Source of the DNA: JAVVHH01 sp963848035
GTDB taxonomy: Bacteria > Pseudomonadota > Alphaproteobacteria > Acetobacterales > Acetobacteraceae
NCBI GenBank assembly: GCA_963848035.1
Contig: CAWKCD010000001.1
Location: forward strand, 4,216,001-4,280,000
DNA: 64,000 nucleotides
Direction of reading: 5' to 3'
In this document: piece by piece, positions 38,002 to 46,800 of the stretch
How positions within the stretch are numbered: the first letter of the stretch is position 1
Layout: each line of letters starts with the position of its first letter
Position numbers and translations under genes: made by a program
The notes under the pieces: generated by a model
Databases searched by the model: none
What the model saw: only the letters and a program-made list of their open reading frames with translations
What the model was told of the DNA's origin: nothing

Positions 38002-38388
38002 GCCAGACGGCCGGGCGACCGCTGCTTTCGCAAGAGGGTGGAGGAAAGTCCGGGCTCCACGGGAATACGGTGCCGGCTAACGGCCGGCGGGGGCGACCCT
38101 AGGGACAGTGCCACAGAAAACAAACCGCCGGCGTTTCGACGCCGGAAAGGGTGAAACGGTGCGGTAAGAGCGCACCGCGTCTTCGGCAACGAAGGCGGCA
38201 GGGTAAACCCCACCGGGAGCAAGACCGAATAGGGGGGACCGGCAGCGACGTTTCGGCGTCAGATGCAGGGGCATTCCCGCCCCGTCCTCCGGGTTGGTCG
38301 CGTGAGGCGTGCGGCAACGCACGTCCCAGAGGAATGGTCGCTCAGCATCTTCGGATGTGGACAGAACCCGGCTTACAGGCCGTCTGGC
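38002..38388 (+). ncRNA. rnpB: RNase P RNA, bacterial type A
   Basis: The catalytic RNA that trims the 5' leaders of tRNAs. The terminal helix P1 is perfect: GCCAGACGGCC (38002-38012) pairs with GGCCGTCTGGC (38378-38388). Conserved core elements are GAGGAAAGTCCGGGCTCC (about 38041-38058), ACAGAAAACAAACCGCC (about 38112-38128) and the 3' block CAGAACCCGGCTTACAG (38362-38377). It lies just upstream of mraZ, as is common in alphaproteobacteria. Confidence 0.97.
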
Positions 38389-38435
38389 ATCTCTTTCCCA
38401 ATACAAATCGTAAGAACAGAACGTGAAAGCGAGAC

Positions 38436-38468
38436 GGCCAAGATCTGTTCTTGGCCCGTTCTTCTTAA
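38436..38468 (+). terminator. Probable terminator after RNase P RNA
   Basis: GGCCAAG (38436-38442) and CTTGGCC (38450-38456) form a 7-bp stem with a 7-nt loop, followed by CGTTCTTCTT. The T-tract is broken, so termination may be partial; AAGAAC (38412) and GTTCTT (38458) could extend the stem. Confidence 0.6.
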
Positions 38469-38515
38469 CCCTTTGTAAACGACTGCACTTTGTTCGGGCA
38501 ATGGCACGAACACAG

Positions 38516-38577
38516 CGGGAAATAGTGGACGACCCATGTAGTGTCATGGTATCCCATGCCATCCCAAGGATGACCCG
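38516..38577 (+). promoter_or_regulatory. Possible MraZ-binding repeats upstream of mraZ
   Basis: MraZ represses its own operon by binding TGGGN repeats spaced 10 bp apart. On the + strand CGGGA (38516) and TGGAC (38526) are 10 bp apart; on the - strand TCCCA (38552) and TCCCA (38562) are an exact 10-bp pair, with a further CCCG at 38574. Either set could be the operator; I cannot decide between them. Confidence 0.35.
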
Positions 38578-38622
38578 AGGGACGGTGTCCAAACGCCCGC
38601 AATGCCACCGCCGGATCAGTTC

Positions 38623-39063
38623 ATGAGCACGTATCAATCGCGCTTCGACGTGAAGGGCCGGATCTCCATCCCCGCCCCTTTCCGCGCCGTCCTGCGCGCG
38701 ATCGCCCTCGACGGATCCGCCACCCTCATGCTCCGTCCCTCCCATAAGCACCCCTGCATCGAAGCCTGGCCTCCCACCCGCTTCGAGACCTGGGCCGAAC
38801 AACAGAAACAGGCCGACGACCCCGACGCCGACGAGGACGACCTCGCCATCCGCCTCTTCGCCGACACCGTCGCCGCCGAACCCGACAAGGAGGGCCGCAT
38901 CGTCCTCGACAACTTCCTGGTCGAACACGCCGGTCTCGCCGACAGCGAAACGGTCACCGTCATCGGCCTCGGCAACCGCTTCCAGCTCTGGGAGCCCGGC
39001 GCCGCCGAGCAGCGCAAGAAAGCCATCCGCCAAACCCCGCCCGCGCGGGAGAAAGGCAAGTGA
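38623..39063 (+). CDS. mraZ: Transcriptional regulator MraZ
   Basis: Ring-forming DNA-binding protein that represses the dcw operon. The 146-residue protein has two SpoVT/AbrB half-domains, STYQSRFDVKGRISIPAPFR and DKEGRIVLDNFLVEHAGL, each with the family's KGR/EGR core. The ATG at 38623 gives the usual start a few residues before the first strand; an ATG at 38602 would add seven unusual residues. Neither has a clear ribosome-binding site, a sign of weak or regulated translation. The stop overlaps the rsmH GTG start. Confidence 0.93.
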   Translation: MSTYQSRFDVKGRISIPAPFRAVLRAIALDGSATLMLRPSHKHPCIEAWPPTRFETWAEQQKQADDPDADEDDLAIRLFADTVAAEPDKEGRIVLDNFLVEHAGLADSETVTVIGLGNRFQLWEPGAAEQRKKAIRQTPPAREKGK

Positions 39064-40043
39064 GCCACGCCCCGGTCATGCTCGCCGAAGTCCTCCGCCA
39101 CCTCGCCCCGGGCGCGGGCGAAGCCGTGCTCGACGGCACCTTCGGCGGCGGCGGCTACACCGCGGCGATCCTCGAGGCCGCGAGCTGCACCGTCTGGGCG
39201 ATCGACCGCGATCCCGAAGCCATCGCCCGCGGCGCCGCGATCGCCGCTCGCTTCCCCGGCCGCCTCCAGCTGCTGCAGGGATGCTTCGGCGACATGGTCC
39301 GCCTCCTCGCCGAACGCGACGTCCAGTCGCTCGACGGGATCGTCCTCGACCTCGGCGTCTCGTCCTTCCAGCTCGACGAAGCCGAGCGCGGTTTCAGCTT
39401 CCGCGCCGACGGTCCGCTCGACATGCGCATGGGGTCGAGCGGAACGACCGCTGAGGAATTGGTTAACACGCTGGGCGAATCCGAGCTTGCGGATACGTTG
39501 TTCGAACTTGGTGAAGAACGCCTCTCGCGTCGGATCGCCAAGGCCATCGTTAACGCACGCTCGGAGGCTCCGATCTCGACCACCCTGCAGCTCGCGGAAA
39601 TCATCCGCCGGGTCACGCCGAAGCCCAAGGGGGACCGTTCCGGAATCGACCCGGCGACGCGTTCGTTCCAGGCCCTGCGCATCCGCGTCAACGACGAGCT
39701 CGGAGAAATCGAGCGCGGGCTCCAGGCCGCGACCAAGCTGCTCGCCCCCGGCGGCCGCCTCGTCGTTGTTTCCTTCCATTCGCTCGAGGACCGTCTGGTC
39801 AAGCGCTTCATGCAGGACGCAACCGGTCGCACGCCCGGCCCCTCGCGTCACGATCCCGCCGGCCTGTCGCAGCGCGCCGCGCCGGATTTCGTCCTGCTCA
39901 CCAAAAACGCCGAACGCCCCACCGAAGCCGAAACGAACCGCAACCCCCGCGCCCGCAGCGCCCGGCTCCGCGCGCTCGCCCGACTGACAACGCAAGCGCC
40001 TGGTCGCAGAGCGCCACTAGGCTCCGAGGAAATCGCGCCATGA
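39060..40043 (+). CDS. rsmH: 16S rRNA (cytosine(1402)-N(4))-methyltransferase RsmH
   Basis: Methylates C1402 in the decoding centre of 16S rRNA. The 327-residue protein starts with GTG (MSHAPVMLAEVLRHL) and shows the SAM-binding DGTFGGGGYTAAIL, GIVLDLGVSSFQLDEAERGF, MRMGSS and VVSFHSLEDRLVKRFM blocks. Full length. Start and stop overlap its neighbours by 4 bp. Confidence 0.97.
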   Translation: MSHAPVMLAEVLRHLAPGAGEAVLDGTFGGGGYTAAILEAASCTVWAIDRDPEAIARGAAIAARFPGRLQLLQGCFGDMVRLLAERDVQSLDGIVLDLGVSSFQLDEAERGFSFRADGPLDMRMGSSGTTAEELVNTLGESELADTLFELGEERLSRRIAKAIVNARSEAPISTTLQLAEIIRRVTPKPKGDRSGIDPATRSFQALRIRVNDELGEIERGLQAATKLLAPGGRLVVVSFHSLEDRLVKRFMQDATGRTPGPSRHDPAGLSQRAAPDFVLLTKNAERPTEAETNRNPRARSARLRALARLTTQAPGRRAPLGSEEIAP

Positions 40044-41008
40044 TCCGCCCGTTCACGATCGTCTGCATGCTCATGGCCGTCGGCTCGGGTCTGTATCTGT
40101 ATCAGTGCAAGCATCAGGCCCAGGTGCTCGATCGCGAGATCTCCCGCACGCTCAAGCAGACCGAGGCCGCGCGCGACCGCATCGGCATGCTGCGCGCCGA
40201 ATGGGCCCAGTTGAACGAGCCGGAACGAGTGGCCGAACTCGCCCGCGAGCATTCCGGTCTGCAGACCGCCAAACCCACCCAGTTCATCGCCGCGAACGAT
40301 CTGGCGAGCCGCCTGCCCGCGCCCGTCGCGCCCACCCGCCAGTTCCAGCCGACCGACCTGCCGGACGACGCCGAACCGACCGCGCCGATCGCCCAGGCCG
40401 AGCCGCCCGCCGCCGCGCCGCGCCCCGCCGCCGAAGCCCGCACCGCCCTGCGCGCACCGGTCGTGGCCGAAACGAAGCCAACGCCCGCCCAGGCGCAGCC
40501 CACCGCCCCGGCCGCCGCTCCAGCCGCGATCGCGGACGCAAAGCCCGCCCGCCACCTCCCGGCCGCGCCCACCCCGGCTCCAGCCGCCGCGCCCCAAGCC
40601 GCCGCGCCGCAAGTCGCCTCCGTCCACCCCGTCGCGCGCCCTCTCGCGCCGCCCCGCGCGCTCGCCAGTGCCGCCATCCCGCACAATGCCGACGCGGTCG
40701 GACCCGGCACCGTCGGCGCCGCCGTGCTCCGCGCCATGCGCTCACGCAAGTCCGCCTCGCCGCGCGAGGAAGCCACCTACGTCCCGCCCACCCCCGCCCC
40801 AACGCCCGCCTACGCGCCACCCGCCTACACGCCGCCACGCCCCGCGCCGCCCCGCTACGCGCCCCAGCCGGTCATGTCCGCGCCCGCCGCTCCGCAGCCG
40901 ATGGCGCCCTCCTACACCCCGCAGGCCTACGCCGCGCCGTCCCCCGGCTCCATGCTCGGCGGCGCCCGCAGCGCGCTCCCGCCGCCCGTGCCCTTCGCCG
41001 CGCGCTGA
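40040..41008 (+). CDS. ftsL: Cell division protein FtsL with long Pro/Ala-rich extension
   Basis: FtsL bridges FtsQ/FtsB and the FtsWI synthase in the divisome. Residues 3-22 form the membrane segment (RPFTIVCMLMAVGSGLYLYQ) and residues about 28-85 the periplasmic coiled coil (DREISRTLKQTEAARDRIGM, ELAREHSGLQ). The remaining 230 or so residues are Pro/Ala-rich and low complexity (TPAPAAAPQAAAPQ), giving 322 residues against the usual 90-130. Identification rests on the N-terminal part and position between rsmH and ftsI. Confidence 0.85.
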   Translation: MIRPFTIVCMLMAVGSGLYLYQCKHQAQVLDREISRTLKQTEAARDRIGMLRAEWAQLNEPERVAELAREHSGLQTAKPTQFIAANDLASRLPAPVAPTRQFQPTDLPDDAEPTAPIAQAEPPAAAPRPAAEARTALRAPVVAETKPTPAQAQPTAPAAAPAAIADAKPARHLPAAPTPAPAAAPQAAAPQVASVHPVARPLAPPRALASAAIPHNADAVGPGTVGAAVLRAMRSRKSASPREEATYVPPTPAPTPAYAPPAYTPPRPAPPRYAPQPVMSAPAAPQPMAPSYTPQAYAAPSPGSMLGGARSALPPPVPFAAR

Positions 41009-41011
41009 TCC

Positions 41012-42946
41012 GTGTCCGGCGCCCGCCCCCCCGAGATCCCGCCGGAACGGCCTGAAGACCGGGATCACCTCCGCGCGCAGACGGTCCGCATCACCGCGCC
41101 CGATCTCGCCCGCCGGGCCGCGCTCGAGAAGACCCGCGGCCGCCTGCTGATCGCCACCCTCTTGTTCACCGGCCTCTTCATGGCCGTGACCGTCAAGCTC
41201 ACCCTGGCGACCGTCATCATCCCCGTGCAGCCGCACCGCGCCGACCACACCCCCCGCCTGCCAGATCCGGTCACCCTGGCGAGCGATCCCGGCTCTATGC
41301 CCGAGCCCGTCCACGACGCCTCCTCGCAGACCCGCGCGACGATCACCGACCGTAACGGCCAGATCCTCGCGATGTCGCTGCCGACCGCCTCCGTCTACGC
41401 GAACCCCAAGGAGATGATCGACCCCGCCGACGTCGCGGCGAAGCTCCAATCCGTGCTCCCCTCGCTCGACGTCAACGTGCTCCGCGCGCGCCTCTCCAGC
41501 GAGAAGCAGTTCGTCTGGATCACCCGCGGCATCACCCCGCGCCAGCAGATCGCGCTCAACAATCTCGGCATCCCCGGCATCTACTTCCAACCCACCGGCA
41601 AGCGCCGCTACCCGCAGGGCCGCATCGCCGCCCAGGTCCTCGGCGGCGTGGACGTCGACGGCAAGGGCGTCGCCGGCGTCGAGCGCTTCTTCGACCAGCG
41701 CCTGCGCGAAGACAGCGAACCGCTCCGCCTCTCCATCGACGTGCGCGTCCAGGCCGCCATGCGCGACGAACTCGTCCAGAGCATGACCGAGTTCCACGCC
41801 ATCGGCGCCTGCGGCATCGTCATGGATGTCCGCACCGGCGAAGTCATCGCCATGGTCAGCCTGCCTGATTACGACGCCAACAAATTCGGCGAAGCCACCC
41901 CCGAGGAACGCTTCAACCGCGCCGTCACCGGCATGTACGAACCGGGCAGCACCTTCAAGCTGCAGACCGCCGCCATGACCCTCGACAGCGGCGTAGGCCA
42001 TCTCTGGAGCAGCTACGACGCCAGCCACAACATCAAGGTCGGCCGCTTCACCATCACCGACTTCCAGGGCAAGCACCGCGTCCTGAGCCTCCCGGAAGTC
42101 ATCGCCTACTCGTCCAACCTCGGCGCCGCCCACATGGCCCAGCAGATGGGCGCCGACCGCCAGCGCTCCTGGCTGCAATCCATGGGCATGTTCACCCGCG
42201 TCGGCATCGAACTGCCCGAACAGGGTCAGCCCATCGTCCAGCCCGCGAGCAACTGGAAAGAGGTCGTGACCATGACCGTCGGCTTCGGCCACGGCATCGC
42301 CGTCTCGCCGCTCCACGTCGTCCGCGGCACCGCCGCCGTCGCCAATGGCGGCATCGTCCTGCGCCCCACCATCCTCGCCCCCGAGCCCGGCATGGCCCAG
42401 CGCACCGGCACCCGCGTCATGCAGCAGGTCACCTCGGACACCATGCGCAAGCTGATGCGCCTCGTCGTCACCGACGGCTACGGCAAGCCCGCCGACGTCC
42501 CCGGTTATTTCGTCGGCGGCAAGACCGGCACCGCCGAGAAGAACTCCGGCCACGGCTACAAGAAGCACTCCAACATCAGCGCCTTCATGAGCGTCTTCCC
42601 CATGAACGACCCGCGCTACGCGGTTTACTTCATGCTCGACGAACCCAAGGGCAACGCCAGCACCGGCGGCTACTCCACCGCCGGCGCCGTCAGCGCCCCC
42701 GGCGCCGGCCGCGTCATCGCCCGCATCGCACCCATGCTCGGCATGATGCCGCAGATCGACAATCTGCAGGCCATCCAGGCCACCATCGCCATGCCGCTAG
42801 TCGTCCCGCGCCCCTCCGGCTGGCGCGACGCGCCCGTCAAGCCGCCCGCCCCCGGCGCCACCCCCACCGTCAAGCTCCCCGCCCCGGCGCCGGTGGGTCC
42901 GCGCCAGCGCGAGGCGACCAATGTTATCCCCGCCGCGGCCGATTGA
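41012..42946 (+). CDS. ftsI: Septal peptidoglycan transpeptidase FtsI (PBP3)
   Basis: Class B penicillin-binding protein that cross-links septal peptidoglycan with FtsW. The 644-residue protein starts at GTG 41012, 3 bp after ftsL. The membrane segment is LLIATLLFTGLFMAVTV (about 48-65); a pedestal domain follows (ITDRNGQILAMSLPT); the transpeptidase domain holds STFK (Ser near 313), SSN (near 368) and KTGTA (near 504). The last 26 bp overlap murE. Confidence 0.97.
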   Translation: MSGARPPEIPPERPEDRDHLRAQTVRITAPDLARRAALEKTRGRLLIATLLFTGLFMAVTVKLTLATVIIPVQPHRADHTPRLPDPVTLASDPGSMPEPVHDASSQTRATITDRNGQILAMSLPTASVYANPKEMIDPADVAAKLQSVLPSLDVNVLRARLSSEKQFVWITRGITPRQQIALNNLGIPGIYFQPTGKRRYPQGRIAAQVLGGVDVDGKGVAGVERFFDQRLREDSEPLRLSIDVRVQAAMRDELVQSMTEFHAIGACGIVMDVRTGEVIAMVSLPDYDANKFGEATPEERFNRAVTGMYEPGSTFKLQTAAMTLDSGVGHLWSSYDASHNIKVGRFTITDFQGKHRVLSLPEVIAYSSNLGAAHMAQQMGADRQRSWLQSMGMFTRVGIELPEQGQPIVQPASNWKEVVTMTVGFGHGIAVSPLHVVRGTAAVANGGIVLRPTILAPEPGMAQRTGTRVMQQVTSDTMRKLMRLVVTDGYGKPADVPGYFVGGKTGTAEKNSGHGYKKHSNISAFMSVFPMNDPRYAVYFMLDEPKGNASTGGYSTAGAVSAPGAGRVIARIAPMLGMMPQIDNLQAIQATIAMPLVVPRPSGWRDAPVKPPAPGATPTVKLPAPAPVGPRQREATNVIPAAAD

Positions 42947-44357
42947 CGTGTTCGCGCGCGCAGGAATCGCCGCCGTGCCGGGCCTTCCGGCCGGCCTGAC
43001 CGGACTATCCGCCGACAGCCGCGCGATCCGCCCCGGCATGCTCTACGCCGCCCTGCCAGGAACCCGCCTCGACGGCCGCGATTTCATCGCCGACGCCGTC
43101 CGCCGCGGCGCCGCGGTCGTGCTCGCCCCGGAAGGAACCGCCTGGCCCGCCGGCGTGCCCCCGGTGCCGCTGCTGACCGACCGCGAGCCCCGCCGCGCCC
43201 TCGCCCGCCTCGCCGCCGCCCAAGCCGGACCGCCACCCGAACAAGTCGTCGCCGTCACCGGCACCAACGGCAAGACCAGCACCGTCGACTTCCTGCGCCA
43301 ACTGAAAGCCGCCGCCGGCACCCCCGCCGCCAGCCTCGGCACCCTCGGGATCATCGCCCCCGGTCGCACCGGCGAAGGCGGCCTGACCACGCCCGACCCC
43401 GTCGCGCTCGCCGAGACCCTCGCCGCCCTCGCCCGCGAAGGCATCCGCCTCGCCGCCATCGAAGCCTCCTCCCACGGCCTCGACCAGTTCCGCCTCGACG
43501 GCCTGCGCCTCGCCGCCGCCGGCTTCAGCAACCTGACCCGCGACCATCTCGACTATCACGGCACGCTCGACGCCTATCGCGCCGCCAAGCTCCGCCTGTT
43601 CCGCGACCTGCTGCCCCCCGGCGCGCCCGCCATCGCCAGCACCGAACTCGACGCCGACACCATGGCCGCCCTCGCCGCCATCCCCGGCATCGACCTCCGC
43701 ACTGTCGGCGAAACCGGCGCCTATCTCCGCCTCGTCCGCGCCACCCCGCGGCCCGGCGGCCAAACCCTCGAGATCGACGGCCTCGCCCCGATCGAGCTCA
43801 ACCTCCCGGGCCGCTTCCAAGCCGACAACGCCCTCCTCGCCGCCGCCCTCGCCATGGCCACCGGCACCGCAGACGCGCTCACGCTCCTCCCCCGCCTCAC
43901 CGGCGTGCGCGGCCGCATGGAACTCGCCGCCGAACCCAACGGCGCCGCCGTCTACGTCGACTACGCCCACACCCCCGACGCCCTCGAACGCCTCCTCCGC
44001 GCGCTGCGCCCGCACACGGCCGGCCGCCTGCACATCGTCTTCGGCGCCGGCGGCGACCGCGACCGCGGCAAGCGCCCCCTCATGGGCGAAGTCGCCGCCC
44101 GCCTCGCCGACCGCGCCATCGTCACCGACGACAACCCCCGCACCGAGAACCCCGCCGAGATCCGCGCCGCCATCCTCGCCGCCTGCCCTGGCGCGCTCGA
44201 GATCGGCGACCGCGCCCTGGCCATCGCCGCCGGCCTCGACGCCCTGCGGCCCGGCGACGTCCTCGTCATCGCCGGCAAGGGCCACGAGCAGGGCCAGACC
44301 ATCGGCGCCGAGACCTACCCGTTCGACGATGCCGAAACCGTCCGGCGGCTGCGATGA
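42921..44357 (+). CDS. murE: UDP-MurNAc-L-Ala-D-Glu:meso-diaminopimelate ligase MurE
   Basis: Adds meso-DAP to UDP-MurNAc-L-Ala-D-Glu. The 478-residue protein has the N-terminal UDP-binding domain (GLSADSRAIRPGMLYAALPG), the ATP loop VTGTNGKTSTVDFL, and DNPRTENP, the motif that selects meso-DAP over lysine. This matches dapD/dapE in the window. Its ATG lies inside the end of ftsI. Confidence 0.97.
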   Translation: MLSPPRPIDVFARAGIAAVPGLPAGLTGLSADSRAIRPGMLYAALPGTRLDGRDFIADAVRRGAAVVLAPEGTAWPAGVPPVPLLTDREPRRALARLAAAQAGPPPEQVVAVTGTNGKTSTVDFLRQLKAAAGTPAASLGTLGIIAPGRTGEGGLTTPDPVALAETLAALAREGIRLAAIEASSHGLDQFRLDGLRLAAAGFSNLTRDHLDYHGTLDAYRAAKLRLFRDLLPPGAPAIASTELDADTMAALAAIPGIDLRTVGETGAYLRLVRATPRPGGQTLEIDGLAPIELNLPGRFQADNALLAAALAMATGTADALTLLPRLTGVRGRMELAAEPNGAAVYVDYAHTPDALERLLRALRPHTAGRLHIVFGAGGDRDRGKRPLMGEVAARLADRAIVTDDNPRTENPAEIRAAILAACPGALEIGDRALAIAAGLDALRPGDVLVIAGKGHEQGQTIGAETYPFDDAETVRRLR

Positions 44358-45712
44358 CCGCCCCGCCCCTCTGGACGTCGGACGCGCTCGCCGCCGCCAC
44401 GTCCGGCCGCGCCACCAAGCCCTTCAGCGCCACCGGCGTCTCGATCGACACCCGCACCCTCGTCCCCGGCGACCTCTTCGTCGCCCTCGTCGGCGACTCC
44501 GACGGCCACCGCCACGCCGCCCAGGCGCTCGAGAAAGGCGCGTCCGGCGTCCTGATCCACCAGGCCGACGCCGCCCCCCGCTCCGCCCCCGCCATCATCG
44601 TCGGCGACACCCTCGCCGCGCTGCACGCCCTCGGCCGCGCCGGCCGCGCCCGTTTCGACGGCCGCGTCGTCGCCATCACCGGCAGCGTCGGCAAGACCAC
44701 CACCAAGGAGATGCTCCGCGCCGCGCTGGCGCAGTTCGGCCCCACCCACGCCGCCGAGGCCTCCTACAACAACCACTGGGGCGTCCCGCTGACGCTCGCC
44801 CGCCTGCCCGCCGACGCCGCCTTCTGCGTCGCCGAGATCGGCATGAACAACCCCGGCGAGATCGAACCCCTTGCCCGCCTGGTCCGCCCCCACGTCGCCG
44901 TCATCACCATCATCGCGGGCGCCCATATCGGCCATCTCGGCTCGCTCGCGGCGATCGCCCACGAGAAGGCCGCGATTCTCCGCGGCCTCGAGCCCGGCGG
45001 CCGCGCCGTCCTGCCCGCTTACGCATCGATCCTCGACGATCTGCTCATATCCTACCGCAACGAGCAGACGATCAGCTTCGGCCTCGCCGCCGACGCCGAC
45101 GTGCGTCTGGATGGCGACGACGTCCATGTCGGCAGCGCCACGCTGCCCTTGCGCCTGGCCGCCCCCGGCGAACACATGCGCTCCAACGCCGCCGCCGTCC
45201 TGGCGGCCTTCTCCGCCCTCGGCCTGGACCCCGCCGCCGCCCTGCCCGCGCTCGCCGCCTTCACTCCGCTCCGCGGCCGAGGCCTGCAGCGCCAGCTCGG
45301 CCCCATCCTGCTGCTCGACGAGAGCTACAACGCCAACGGCGCCTCCGTCCGCGCCGCCCTCGGCGTGCTCCGCGGCATGAAGGGAATCCGCCGCATCGCC
45401 GTGCTCGGCGACATGCTCGAACTCGGCCAGCACGCACCCGCCGAACATGCCGGCCTCGCCGACGAAATTGCCCGCAGCGCCGACCTGCTCTATGCGTGCG
45501 GCCCGCTGATGCGGCACCTGTTCGAAGCAGTGCCGCCCAAGCTCCGCGGTGCGCTCGCCGACGATTCGTCGAGCCTCGCCCCGATCGTCGCCGACGCCGT
45601 CCGGCCCGGCGACGCCGTTTTGGTCAAGGGCAGTCTCGGCAGCCGGATGCGCGTGATCGTCGCCCGGCTGGAAGAGCGACTTGAAGCCCGCCTTCAGGAA
45701 GGCTCCCCCTAG
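44354..45712 (+). CDS. murF: UDP-MurNAc-tripeptide:D-alanyl-D-alanine ligase MurF
   Basis: Attaches D-Ala-D-Ala to complete the UDP-MurNAc-pentapeptide. The 452-residue protein shows SIDTRTLVPGDLFVALVG, the P loop ITGSVGKTTTKEML, NNHWGVPLTLARL and LLDESYNANGASVRAAL, all MurF hallmarks. The start overlaps murE (ATGA); the stop TAG overlaps the mraY GTG. Confidence 0.97.
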   Translation: MTAPPLWTSDALAAATSGRATKPFSATGVSIDTRTLVPGDLFVALVGDSDGHRHAAQALEKGASGVLIHQADAAPRSAPAIIVGDTLAALHALGRAGRARFDGRVVAITGSVGKTTTKEMLRAALAQFGPTHAAEASYNNHWGVPLTLARLPADAAFCVAEIGMNNPGEIEPLARLVRPHVAVITIIAGAHIGHLGSLAAIAHEKAAILRGLEPGGRAVLPAYASILDDLLISYRNEQTISFGLAADADVRLDGDDVHVGSATLPLRLAAPGEHMRSNAAAVLAAFSALGLDPAAALPALAAFTPLRGRGLQRQLGPILLLDESYNANGASVRAALGVLRGMKGIRRIAVLGDMLELGQHAPAEHAGLADEIARSADLLYACGPLMRHLFEAVPPKLRGALADDSSSLAPIVADAVRPGDAVLVKGSLGSRMRVIVARLEERLEARLQEGSP

Positions 45713-46800
45713 TGCTCTACAACCTCGCCCGCCCGTTCGCCGACCAATACATCGTCGCGAACCTCCTCCGTTATCTCACCTTCCGCTCGGGCGCCGCCTG
45801 CCTGACCGCGCTGTTCCTCAGCTTCATGCTCGGCCCGCCCGTCATCCGCTGGCTCCGCTCGGTCCAGCGCGGCGGCCAGCCCATCCGTCTCGACGGCCCC
45901 GAGCGCCACCTCGTCGAGAAGAAGGGCACCCCCACCATGGGCGGCGTCCTGATCCTCCTCTCGCTCACCATCTCGACCGTCCTCTGGGCCGACCTGCGCA
46001 ACGGCTTCGTCTGGGCCGTCATGCTGCTCACCCTCGGCTACGGCGCCATCGGCTTCGTCGACGACTACCTCAAGCTCTCCCGCCGCAACACCAAGGGCGT
46101 CTCCGCCCGCGGCAAGCTGGTCGCCCAGCTCGTCATGGGCCTCGCCTGCGCCATCGCCATCAGCCTGATGATCCGCGGCCCCCTCGGCTCCGGCCTCACC
46201 ATCCCGGTGTTCAAGGAAGTCCTGATCCCGTTCGGCTTCGCCTTCCCGCTCGTCGGCATGGTCGTCATGCTCGGCGCCAGCAACGCCGTGAACCTGACCG
46301 ATGGGCTCGACGGCCTGGCCATCGTCCCCACCATCATCGCCGCCGGCGTGTTCGCCCTCATCTCCTATCTCGTCGGCAACCGCGTCTTCGCCGACTACCT
46401 GCAGCTCCATCCCGTCGCCGGCGTCGGCGAACTGGGCGTGTTCCTCGCCGCTCTCATCGGCGCCGGGCTCGGCTTCCTCTGGTTCAACGCGCCGCCCGCC
46501 GCCGTCTTCATGGGCGACACCGGCAGCCTCGCCCTCGGCGGCGCGCTCGGCGCCGTCGCCGTCGCCACCAAGCATGAGATCGTCCTCGCCATCGTCGGCG
46601 GCCTGTTCGTCGTCGAGACCGTCTCGGTCATCATCCAGGTCTTCTGGTACAAGCGCACCGGCCGCCGCGTCTTCCTGATGGCGCCGCTCCACCATCATTA
46701 CGAAAAGAAGGGCTGGTCCGAGCCGACCATCGTGATCCGCTTCTGGATCGTCTCCATGATCCTGGCCCTGGTCGGCCTCGCCACGCTGAAGATCCGATGA
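45712..46800 (+). CDS. mraY: Phospho-MurNAc-pentapeptide transferase MraY
   Basis: Inner-membrane enzyme that moves phospho-MurNAc-pentapeptide onto undecaprenyl phosphate, making lipid I. The 362-residue protein has about ten membrane segments and the motifs KKGTPTMGG, GFVDDYLK (catalytic Asp pair), NAVNLTDGLDGLA and MAPLHHHYEKKGW. The start is GTG 45712. Confidence 0.97.
   Translation: MLYNLARPFADQYIVANLLRYLTFRSGAACLTALFLSFMLGPPVIRWLRSVQRGGQPIRLDGPERHLVEKKGTPTMGGVLILLSLTISTVLWADLRNGFVWAVMLLTLGYGAIGFVDDYLKLSRRNTKGVSARGKLVAQLVMGLACAIAISLMIRGPLGSGLTIPVFKEVLIPFGFAFPLVGMVVMLGASNAVNLTDGLDGLAIVPTIIAAGVFALISYLVGNRVFADYLQLHPVAGVGELGVFLAALIGAGLGFLWFNAPPAAVFMGDTGSLALGGALGAVAVATKHEIVLAIVGGLFVVETVSVIIQVFWYKRTGRRVFLMAPLHHHYEKKGWSEPTIVIRFWIVSMILALVGLATLKIR

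Noticed and set aside
38389..38622. A small gene between RNase P RNA and mraZ
   Set aside because: Frames here have no ribosome-binding site or family resemblance; the stretch is better explained by a terminator and the mraZ promoter/operator.
40742..42568. A 608-residue minus-strand frame opposite ftsI and ftsL
   Set aside because: Composition is Gly/Asp/Val/Ala shadow sequence of the conserved + strand genes, with no motif or ribosome-binding site.
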